NCBI RefSeq assembly: GCF_964275005.1
Contig: NC_092703.1
Coordinates: 868,001-932,000 of the forward strand
Source: Diadema setosum
Taxonomy: Eukaryota > Echinodermata > Echinoidea > Diadematoida > Diadematidae
Direction: 5' to 3'
DNA length: 64,000 bases
Under the pieces are notes generated by a model. That model did not search any database and was not told where the DNA came from. It saw nothing but the letters and a program-made list of their open reading frames with translations. Numbering within the stretch: the first letter of the stretch is position 1; each line of letters starts with the position of its first letter. Shown in pieces: positions 1 to 12,200 of this stretch. Made by a program: the position numbers and the translations under genes.

Positions 1-296
1 GGACCCTTGAGGTCCATGGACCCTTGAGGTCTGTTTCGAATGCATGCTCCATTCCGCACGCACATCATTGTCTCCTCCTATCAAGCCAGGGTTAGGATTA
101 CCAGAAGTTGAGCTCCAGGTTTTCTGAACATTTTTCTCCCTGAGTGGCTTGCCTGGAGGGTTTGACGCTGGGTCCTCCAACAAACCCCTCTTTGCTCGAT
201 GAGCATTAATCTCTGGTGCAGGTTCTGGGTCAGTGGTGGCTTGATGTGCAGAGTTTTGACGTCTCTTCCTTGATAGCCTGGTTCTTCTGCCTGGGA
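1..296 (-). CDS. HELB: HELB exon 12, partial at window edge
   Basis: Acceptor TTTAATTGTAG; phase 1 in. The frame is open for 99 residues and runs off base 1. Encodes a basic, probably nuclear-localising stretch (RRTRLSRKRRQ) and a low-complexity tail (PEPAPEINAHRAKRG). No domain recognised. Confidence 0.68.
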
Positions 297-3200
297 CTAC
301 AATTAAAGAAGGAAAAATAAAAGTATCTACTGCACTTGTCTTTGTCCACGATGACGCCTAAACATTCAGTTTTCCAAATATCTGGAGTGTCCCAGTTCTT
401 ACTGTCAAACACAAACCATCAATGAGTTGCCTTTGTAGTGCAGTTGTAGCAATGATTACAAGCCTACTGCCTTTCCTCCAAAATGTCATTTTCCCTGTAC
501 AATGTGCCTGAGAGACATGGCACATTGTAGTCTGCACAAAAATATTTCTGAATCTCTCCCATGTATTCTGACGCTTGTAAGTTTTCATCAAACAAAGAAA
601 CCACTCAAAAGGATAACTGTTGTATAAGGAAAGACATTTAAACCTGTCGGTGATGGACAGTCTTCTGGTATGAAAATATTTTCACTACATCTGAACAGAT
701 TTCAATATGATGCATCATGCGTTACCCCGGGGTACCGTAGTACCCCGGGTAACTGCGTTGTGAAGCGCCACCTCACGTCCACTCGATTACAGCCAGAGAA
801 AAATGCATGCACTGTGTGTGCGTGTACATAGCATTCCCATGCCACTGTATGTTATACTATGCGTGCATGGAAGCTGCGATACCACTAGCGTGTGCTTTAG
901 TGCAGTGCAGTGCAGTGCAGTGGCTAGCGCGCGCTAGCTCCAGCACCAAAATAATTTCCTCTTTTTGGCACCCAGGGTACAACCTTTTAAAAAAAATAAG
1001 TAATTCAACAAAATGGCTGATTTTTATTTGGTACCCCGGGGATACCATTTATGTCATCATATGATGAAATACAACAAATACCAGATCAGTGAGACCTTCC
1101 ATGAATTAAAGAAATGACAGAGTTTAGATCATTGAAGTATGAGTAAACTTTCCAACATGGAGTTCCCAAGCCAATGCATTTGCATAAAACCATGGTTATA
1201 CATCCAGTAACTGGGTTGTTGTGTGCTGGCACCCTATAATATTTTTCGTTTTGAAGTGTTCAGCAAAAGTAATTTTCACATACAACTACTGTAAAAGTGG
1301 AAATTTTTGTGGTGTAAAAATTGTCACGTATTTCGCGTAACCAGAAGCTAGCGTGAAAGTAAAAGCAGGCGAATATTTTTGAATGTCATATGTTCCAGTA
1401 GTTAATGTCCTGATTAGATGGAATTAAAAATATGTGAAATACATCTTACCCAGCTGAGCGCAAGAAATTACTCACGCAAAAATGCACACTTTTACAGTAC
1501 AAATTGTAGTTGTAAGTGTATATACATCCATTATCCTCAAAATCACTTCGATCAATCACTATAATAATGATTACTATTATCATTATTATCATTATCATTA
1601 TTACCATTACTATCATTATTATTATTATCATTACTATTATTATTATTATTACTACTACTACTACTACTACTACTATTATCATTATTATTATCATAGGGTC
1701 ATCAAATCTGTTTTCACTCTATGTTTGTTTGTTTTTTCTACAGCATTTGAGCAGATTGTTGATATGAGTAGGACCCTCAAAACATGAGCAAGGAACAAAC
1801 ACTATACTCTGGAAGAAGAAGCACAAAGGATTAACTTACCACCTGGTTTCTTGTCTGGAGCTTGGTCCAGTGAGGTGGGAGTCACTAGGGGTGGTGCAGG
1901 ACCTTTCCCTGAAGACATGGGTGATGTTGTCAGACTACCAGGTTTGTCTTCTGGAGCTCCTGGAGCAATCACAGAAGAAGAGGAAGATGGTGCACATGGT
2001 GCAGTAGTTGTTGTGAGTGATCCGAGAGACGATGGTCCACTGGACTTGGACAGAGCTGGTATTTTGGGTCTCTCACAACCTGCCCCAGAATTCACAGAGG
2101 AAGCTGGATTACCCTTGCCATGATATGACTGCTGGTCTAGTCTGGGGGCCACTGGGTTCCATGTGGAAGAAGATCTTTGCTCTCGATCTACAGTGACATC
2201 AGCGGTGGTCTTGGGCTTGAGAAACACACCTGATGCTGATGATGAACAGGATGGGACAGCAACAGCTTTCATGAGACCTCTGCTGCCTGTGATCGCCGAG
2301 TCTCCGTTCACCTGACTCTTCAGTGGGGGTGCTGATGAATGTGAACAATGTGGAATACAGGTGGTCCATGTGTATGTGGTCAATAAATATTTGAAGTTTA
2401 AAAGCAATAAACACATGTATATTTAGAGTGAAATCACTTCAACACCTCCAATTCTCACATTACCCGTGTCCAACTCTCTTCCCTCCCAGTGCTCTTTGCC
2501 CCTTTCATGCCAAAGCTATAGTGCTATCTCATTACCTCCGCCAAGGGAGGAGGTATGTTTTCGTTACCGTTGGTTTGTTCATTAGTTGGTTAGTTTGTCC
2601 ATGTGCAAAATAACTCAAGTAGAAATGTCGCTATGGTGACTGGTATGCCTCTGCCATAATGCATGATTCCCCTAATAGGTCTAGAGTACATGTGGACAAT
2701 GTGTGATTACATTATCACAAAATTGGCAAAATATTAAAATGACATGTTTGTCACAAATGTGTTGAATGTTTACCTTCCTTGACCTACATGTAGGTTTAAT
2801 TGGTTGCATAGGAGAGCATGTGTTTGGGGATTTAAGGACTTTAACTTTACTTTGACCCTTTCATAAGTTTGTGCATTGAGCAATTTTCAAGGTACAGGTG
2901 TGGAGAAAAAGTGCAATTTCTGCATTGAATAGTAAATTGTTAGCATTTTCATGCGGCCTTTGACCCTAAAATTCATAAGAGAATCACTGTCAGGCAGAAC
3001 TTGCATAAATATGTACTAAGTTTCAAGATAACTTGAGCCACTTCTGAGATATGGAGGAAGGAGGTTTAGCACTTTCACTTGACCTTTGACCTTTTGACCT
3101 TTGACCTTTTTTTGGGGAAAAAAAGAACCTTCCCAGAGAATCTCTATTGGGTTATACATGCATACACCAAGTTAAAAAAAAAAAAATCCTGCTGGCATTG

Positions 3201-6200
3201 CATAATGAGGGAAATAGTAAAATTTTGAAGTTTTGCCCTTGACCTTTGACCCCATGAACCCCAAATTCCCTAGATAATCACTGCCAGTCAGTACATGCAT
3301 ACATACTGTGTTCCATGAAGATATCTTGAACAATTTCCATGATACGGAAAAAATGTGAAATTTTAAAATTTTTACTTGACCTTTTGACCTTTGACCTCAT
3401 GACCCCCAACTTTCACCAGAGAATTAATTGGGTAATCCATGTATACACTAAGTTTCAAGAAAATATCTTCAGGCACTGCATAGATATGGGGGAAATAGTG
3501 AAATTTTAAGTATTTGACCTTGACCTTTGACCTTGAGCATGTGCATCCAAAAGTTGATAGGCACAACTTTACCCCCTATACACATACATGCCAAGTTTCA
3601 TTAGGATACCTCAAAAGGTTTTTTAGTTACGCTGTCCACAAAATTCATTACGGAAGGACGGACGGAAGGACGGACAACCTGAAAACATAATGCCTCCGGC
3701 ACCACTTCGTGGCGGAGGCATAAAAATAGTTTAACGGATTGGGATGAAACTTGAAGGAAAGGTTGAGAATGACACAAGTACCAAACGATTAACTTTTGGT
3801 AGTGATCCAAAAACTTTTGGGGAATTTATGAAGGATTTTTGGTATTTTGGCAGGTAGGGTCAATGAACTTGCGAGTTCAGGCTGCGCATATTTGAGGTTT
3901 GCATGCGCGCACTAAATGCCTTCTCTAGTTTCTGCTAGGGCGAGGCGCGCCATGCAGCTGAGGGTTTATGACGTAACAAAGGCTTCTATATTGGGAAATT
4001 GGGTGACTTTCAGCACACTATAAACACTTTCAGCATGGGTGGAAATCACTGATATCTCTATGGAAGAACAAGATCAGTGGTGGAAATAAGCTGCATGCTT
4101 GGCGGAGGTCTGCACATTCAGAGTGCTTCTCTAGTTCAACATGTCATTACCATGGTGTCATTATCATGGTGTTACATACAATTCACAGTTGTTTCTGATT
4201 GAAATATTTGCCTTGAAGAAGTTATATCATAATGTCTACACATTTACCAACTACAGATCCAATTTGAGATCCTCAATCACGCACAAGACAAAATATGATT
4301 TTTCAGTTATCAGTAAGTTTGATTAAATCTGTGCTTTTGCTCATTCAGAATTCCATGATTGACTTATATCAATTCTTTGGAGGAGGAATTCCATTCCATT
4401 CCATTGTATGAAACATATCAGGAACAAAAAACAAACAAACAAACACACAAACAAACAATAGACAAACCTTTCATGACACATTTCCCTCTGGTCTGTGAGG
4501 TCTTGTTCCATGCACTGCAAGATGGAACAGAGTTTGCCAGAGGTGACGGGTATCTTCGCTGGAGAAACAAAAACAAGAAATACATGAATACTTTTAGGAA
4601 TCTTTGTGTGAAATATCTGGTGGGAAAAGATAAGATATGTTTGGTTGAGTCTTTGTCTGGCTGCTATTAATATGATTTCTCAGAGAAGCATAAAGAGTGG
4701 CATAACAACATCCTTCCCATGTAATATGAACCAGAAATGGGTGTGGTGTCATCTCTCAGTTTGTTTGCTCCAAATTTGACCTTGATTCTTTGTGACATAC
4801 ACATTTACTATAACAATGACAAGAATGATAACTCATCATTACGATTATCATATCTTTGATGGGGGTTTATACATCTTTATGTGCTGAGGCAATGATCTAT
4901 AACTACCCATCATCAGTTACTGGTAAAGTCCTACAAGATTGACTGTATGTGTAGTCAGCCCGTAAGTTAGCTAGCCCACTCAACCTAGCAATGTCCCTCA
5001 ATTCAGCAGGAAGACTATGGTGACACACTAAGAATGTATTAAAAAAAAAACCATAATTCTTATCTTCAAACACATTTGCCAATGAGCAGAGAAAGTACTG
5101 CAGTAGACATGCCAATCAGTAAAAAAAAATCACAGCCCAGTAAGGTTTAATACGGAAGTGCTGGGAACTCTTTCTTCTCTTTCTAACACACACACACAGT
5201 CCCCCACCTCCAGTGCCCCCCCCCCCCCTTTAGAGAGAATATGCCTACAATGTATCATACTTTTTCAGTGTAAAAAAAAAACTATGGATATGTGCAATGA
5301 AACAAAACACTCCTGATAATTTGTTGAATACTCACTCGAGGGGGCTGCAGCTGTGTCAGCAGCTCCGAGAGGAATTCTTGAAGACTTGTGTTCCTGGGAA
5401 TCGGTTGTTGGCGCAGAACCCTACGAAGGAGGTCCTCGTTGCCTACAATGAAGCAGCCCTTGCGGCCACGGGTGATGGCTGTGTAGAGGTGCTTCCAGTC
5501 CTCATGAAAATTGCCACTCAAAACATACACCACATAGTCAGTTTCAGACCCCTGTCAAAGTGTAAAGAGAAACAATATTCCCCTTAGAGAACTTCTTACA
5601 CATAGGGTAGATGTCATGTAAATGATATGAAATATAAAGAGGACATGGCAATAAAAGCATGCTAAAAACTATGGTATGCCTCCATTAGGGTGGATAATTC
5701 TATTGATTTTAATCTCTCATAAGTCAAATTTTCTCTAAGTCGAAGCTATTTCTTCCTGACAGTCCAAATAGATTTGACTTCTCAAAGGCAAGGTTAACTG
5801 TATTTGCAAGTAAAAGGGCAATACACTTCACATGCAGCGAATTTCTCACCAACTGTGGAGATAATACTGTAATATATTTGCAGCATGAAAATTTCGCGAA
5901 TTGGAGCCAACAGCCTTCCTCGCAGCATAAAATTTTTGCGACTTACCACTGGCATCCAATGCATAATGTGTAGGCAAGAATTTTCGTGTGCATTTTAATT
6001 TCGCAAATGTTGCTGCTCGCGAAATTAAAATGCACGCTAGCATTCCTCGTTCCACAGTATTGAGGCCCGATTTGGGCTAAACCAGAAATTTTTAGAGCAC
6101 TTCTCTTGCAAGCGCCCCTGTATACTTCAAGTGATATCGATTGTTTTTGGATGGCCTGTTGGTTGGTTTATGATGACACACACACAGCACTGTATAAATG

Positions 6201-9200
6201 TACCAACTTTTTTTATCACAATCTAGCTAGTACATGTAAATGCACAGTACACTTATTCTCAGAGTGTACATATTCTTGCATTCTGCATAGCTGTCGCAAT
6301 GCGACTCCTCCACTTCATGCCTTATTATGCCATATGGTACCAAATATGCTGTACGTCATGGCTCGACAGGAACTTTAGGGCATAAAGAGTTGTATAATGT
6401 AACAAGGGTTCGTTTTGGGGCTGCCTACTAGCTATGGATTAAGGAAACAAATAAGTTTGTGAGAAAACACAAAATTTGTGCAAATTCTGACAGGATTTCA
6501 CAGTGCACTTGATTTCATTGCGCACCGATATTTCCGCATCATGTGCAGTGCACACACAAAATCTGTACAATCAGTTTTGAAATGAATGAGATATCAAAAA
6601 AAAAACTAGAAATGTCGCTACAGCGACTGGTATGCCTCCACCATAATGCATGGTTCTCCTAATAGGTCTATAGTACAATGTCTTGACAATGTGTGATGAC
6701 AGTGGGTTTTATTCTGCAATTGCATTCGCTACGAGGTTTTGGTATCATACATCAAAGTAGAAATTCAAATGTTGATAGTTGTAAAATATTTCATTATGCA
6801 TGCTACATGCAAAACAAGCATTGACACGCTTCATCGTGCTTGAGACTGGAGAATACGGTTGTGTTGCAATTATTTTCGATTCTATAAGTTCCGTGCACAT
6901 CGCGTTGGATACGCGGATGAAGTGCAAAGATTGTGAACATTGGCCTCAGATTGATATTTGTACACACTTATAACTCCACACGTTCAAACCTTCATTGACA
7001 TAATGATTCATTATAGCATCACTTAAACTTCATTTTGTCTTCTTCTCTTCAACTCAGTTAATGGCAATGCCATGTAAGAAAGGCAAAAACTATGACAGCT
7101 AACGTTGGCTAACGTTAGCTAACGTTATTCTCTACTCTCAGGCAGTTCTGCACTAACGTTAGCAAACATTAATTTTGATACTGAAGCATGTCAATTCGTT
7201 CTAGAGCATACATAAACATACCGCCGCCGCGCTTCTGAGTTTTCCGTTCCGAAAGCAAAGAAGAAAAAAATCACGATCGCGAATTTGCTTTTCGGAACCG
7301 AGAAAACTCTAACGTTAGTACACGAGTCCGGTGCACAAGTTTCCATCGAGCCAACACACAAACGAGTTAGCTGCCAGCTAGCTAACCTAACGTTAGCTGC
7401 CAGTTTGGCAGCTAACGTTAGCCACAGTATCGATAGCTAACGTAAGGTATCAATCGCTAACGTTAGCTTTCGTTAGCTAACATTAGCCAGGACATTTTTC
7501 ACGACACCAACGTTAGGTGAAACGTTAGGTGAAACTTTATTGTGACAGATACTGTAGTAAAGCAAGCTTCCTGCTAAAGCAGTTCCGAATCATAGGACAA
7601 ACATAGATTTTTTGTTATATCACTTGTTGTCAAAAATGTCAATTTTCAAACAGTCTTGTCTGAAATAAAATATTTGTCAGAGTTTAATATTTCTAACTTC
7701 TTGTGTTGTCATGCATTACTTGAATCACAGATTTTGGAAACGACTATTTAATCTTAATGTGAATTTAAGACCTCATGCACCCATACGACAACCAAGAACG
7801 TCTGATGACCTTAAATTCTGTTTCATCAACAAAAATGGCCAAGGGTGTGTGATATCGCTAAACAATGCTAGGAAGTCATATAGTGAGAAATGCACACTGT
7901 TATGAAATAGAATGATCCTGACCTGGAACGTGTGAATGGTCCTGGCCCAAGCAAACTGGACTTTTGCTTTCCGCTTCATGTCTCCAAAGTCCACCACAAA
8001 CGTCTTTGAGTCCTCATCGTCCATTGACAGAAGGGTTGCAATTTCTCTTCTCTTTCCATCACTTTCCTCCACAGTTTTCATCTTCAATGTGCCAAAGAGA
8101 CAAGAGTCAAGTCATAGATTTATTAATAATCATAGCACAGGACTATCTTCAAGATAATACAAAAATATCAATGTGAATAATGCATTATAGCAGAAGCTTT
8201 TTATAACATGGGTGGATGTGAGAAACGAGTTTAGCGCAAATGAAATAGCCTGGTCACATTTAAGTAATAATGTTTTTCAATGACCTCTGAATAAGAATTC
8301 AAATACATAACCAAAGCAAAAGTTTGTGAGTTTAAATTTGAGGACTTGTGCAAACATTTGCTACATGTAATTCATGATAAATTTCTGAAAGTATTCATTC
8401 TAATTTTTCAAATAAGTTTATTTTTCTCAACTTCCAACATAATAAATTGCACATACAATATAGACAAAAGAAAAGAGATGTCAATACAAGTAATCATTAT
8501 TTCATGAAACAGTGGCTGCTCTCAATATATCAAATTCATTAGGACTAGTAGAGGAATTACTTATCATGATGAAAATTTGTTATATAGTGTATCAGTACAA
8601 TGCTAGTCCATTGTATGACAGACTCTACTTCCTTTGCGATAACTGAGCACACCTTGCTATCAACAGACTGCTTTATTTTTGTATCATACCACCATTACAC
8701 ACAGACGACAGGTTATTTTGAATTAGCACAATGTTCACCATTATCATGTGTATTTGAGGAGTAAACTATGGAAGTCTACTTCATTACATCGCAAATGCAT
8801 TGTGGTTGTCCAAGCACATAATCTGTTGCCATAGATTTTTCTGAAATGGATGCTAAAGAAATGTTTCACCGACTATACTTTCATTGATGAAATGTGGCAT
8901 GAAATGAACAAATGCTCTAAATAATTTTGGCCAAAATTCAAAAAGCCAGACAGAAAACCATATAGATCACCTTACAGTATATACAGCACTGATATTCATA
9001 ATCATGGAATATTTCTAGAAATCGTGCAGCTGATGTGTTAGGCAGGAAAACGGTTGAAAAGAAAATGAGTAATCTTACGTCTTTGATGAAGAAAATATCA
9101 CCGTTGTTGACCCGTCTCTCTTTCCATTTCTGTGTCTCCTCACATTGCTCCTGTACTGCAGTATTCTTCTTGGCACATATCTTATCTTTCGGCTGGTAAA

Positions 9201-12200
9201 CCACAGAGTATGTTTTCTTGTCAAATGTCTTGTGATCAGCGTAACACTGGCAGCATGTGTCATTGATGCATTTGACGCATTTCCTGACATAGCACACGAG
9301 AAGAGGACCAATCAACAAAGAGAAACCTTTCATACATGCATGTTTTGGCTTCTTCTTTTTTTGATATTAGGGAACATACTGAAAGCTGAAAGGCATAATT
9401 TACCATTTGCAGATAAAACAAAAACCCAGCATTAGTGCTTCAAAATAGTTCTAAAATGAGAGGACAAAAACAACCATAATACCAATGTAAGAATTTGAAT
9501 CAGTATAATCGATGCTAAGTATTGTTAAATATACAAAATAAGAACACTAGTTATAATGAGAATGTTTTCAGACTAAACCGTCTACAGTTATGGTTAAATG
9601 AGAAAAATAGTGATATCTCCTTATATTTTAAGCTTTATTGTAAAAATCTTATATGTTAGGATGTTTTGTGATACAACTGACCTACATATATGCATCAAAT
9701 GTGATATCCTGGACATTTTTTTTTTTTTTTTAAATCACTGCTCCCAAAGGTAAATTGGACCCATAACTCTTTGTATGCCATGGTATGAACCTCCTGTGTA
9801 TTGCATTATTCTGAGACCACAACGCATGAGCACTTCTGGAAAGCACTGTTTTTCAAAACTAAGTAACTTTTATCCCAGAAATGCAGTACAGCAAAGTTGT
9901 ACAGAAAATTGTAAGCTTTGCTGTGATGTAAATTTGAAGACAAAGCTATGGGTATGATGCTTTCAAAATTCAAAGTACTGTGGCACATGGTGATTTATCA
10001 AACGGTTTGTGTGCAGTTGTGCTTTTAAGCAAAATGTGACAAGATAGCAAGCCATCAACCGAGTTCAATGTGTGACATGGCACACAGAGTTAAAGAACTG
10101 ATTTGTTTAATACTTGTAGTGGTCTCAGAGTGAGAACCAAGAAAGATGTACATAGAGAATGGAGGAGTTGTCATGGTTTCATATATATTATTTCTAATAG
10201 GTTTGGGATTTGTAAAATGGCATCAACTTTAGGGAACAAATTAGTGCAGAAAGACATTTCAGTTTTCAAACTGAATATATTCTTTTTAGAACTGAATCTG
10301 TAACACTGTCAAAACTATTGCATGATACAATCCAACAAATGATTACAAATCCAAAAGGATTTTTTTTTTCTCTTTTTGGTAATTTATTATTTTTTTTAAC
10401 AACTGGTACCTCTGTTACTGCATCTTGCCTGGAAGATGTCCACAGTTTTGCTACATTTTGCTAGCCCATCACTTTATATGGTGTGATGTGCAAACTCACC
10501 CAACAAATGCGACAATCTGAGAACGTTTTGGATCCTGAAGCTCCTCTCTGCTGGTCACAAGCTGCCGGATCACAGCATCCACATCTGAATTTAGATAAGG
10601 TAAGAATGTACAGGGGAAAAAAAGGCATTGTATCAACCTGTCTACAATGTTTAAAGAATTCAAGATCCTTGCAATCCTTACCATAAATCATTGTTAATAT
10701 TTTTCAGGGTTATATGAATTACAATCTGAAGACAGATTCAGTATTAAAAGGGATTGACTGGTTTAGGAAATATGAATATGACTTAGAGTTCTTACACATC
10801 AGTGTCAGAATGATATACAGGTGTATTAAAGCCAGTTTGCAGTTCTACTTTGCGCATGAGCAGAAAAAGGTAATTGGTACCAAAACGCATGATGGCTTTT
10901 AAATTCATGGAGATAAGCATGCTCTGTGATGTTATGATTATTCATGCAATCCTTGTACATGATACTTGCCAATACCCACTGACTGAGAACCTGGTATTTG
11001 GCAATATAAAACATGCTTTAATGCATTCAATAGAAAACAAAGAGATGGATGCTTCCCCTGACGGTTGTTTGACGGACCATTCTGGTCACCTGGTCTCGCT
11101 ATGCAAGATCATTTTTTGTTGAACACGAATTCCATAAATTGTTACGCCGGGCAAACTTACCGGTACGCTTTGAATATGAGTGAAGTACCTAACCCACTAA
11201 GAAAATAGAAAGGTCATTTGTACCAATGTGCACATGAGCTAATTACAAACTGGCTTATTGTCTGCATACCATAATGAACAAAATTGTACATGATTTATCA
11301 AACACAGAAGCTTACAGAAAGTACACTTCAGCAACTGAATCTAGTAGTTTGTATCCAACTGAATACATCGACACACTGCTGATAACTTTCATTCAGTTTC
11401 TACAAGCCACACAAATTGAATTTACACTGTAGTGGAATTTGAACCATGGAGCTGCAGCAGCAAGAGGATTCATGTCAAATTTAGATGTTGGGAAGAAATT
11501 CATGATATTAAAAGTATATTTGGTGACCCATCACTTCGAAGATATCTATTGCAAGAACAAAACGTACTCTAACATGAAATATTTCAATCAAGTTTTGATT
11601 TTAATAGAAAGTAAGGGGAATGATGCATTTAAACATCATGAGTTGAAAGTGCTTATAAATGAACAGAAAATGTGTTTTATCTTTGGCTATGAGTCATCTT
11701 GTCTCACTCACCTTCTTCCCTTTGGGTATTGTCCAGCTCCACCAATTCAAACTTGTCCTTTTCAAACCTGGGGTATTCCTGGTTGCGTTCAGCGATTCCC
11801 TCAGCATTCTCCACAATAAGCCTTCCACCTGCATCTGTGCGGTGGTTGGTGGTCAGGCGAGTAATGTAGTCAATGCTTCCTAAGGCTGACAGGAGAGAAA
11901 TAAGCAGAAAAACTTTCATTTCTATTGTCTCTATTACTGTAAAAGTGAAATTTTTCGCATTGTTGAAATTTTCGCCCATTTTGCGCAACCAAAAACTAGC
12001 ACAAAAATAAAAGCGTGCAAATATTTTTGCTTGCCGTAGGTTCCTTGTGGGATGTCTTGATTCCGCGGAATTAAAAACAGGCGAAACTCTTCTTACTCGT
12101 CCAAGTGTGAAAAATTAGTCGCACAAAAATATCCACTTTTACAGTAACTGAATTTAGCCTTGTCTGAGTATGGTACCATGACAAAGTCTAAAGATGTACA

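Noticed and set aside
1446-1787. Long open frames of Tyr/Ile/Thr repeats on both strands
   Set aside because: Frames produced by an ATT/ACT microsatellite; no non-repeat coding.
1851-2123. Plus-strand open frame of 90 codons
   Set aside because: Shadow of HELB exon 11 on the opposite strand.
4359-5115. Possible extra HELB exons between exons 10 and 11
   Set aside because: No minus-strand frame with splice sites in the needed phase; exon 10 joins exon 11 directly in phase 0.
7090-7530. CRISPR-like array
   Set aside because: Eukaryotic intron; palindromes have no regular spacing and no unique spacers of constant length.
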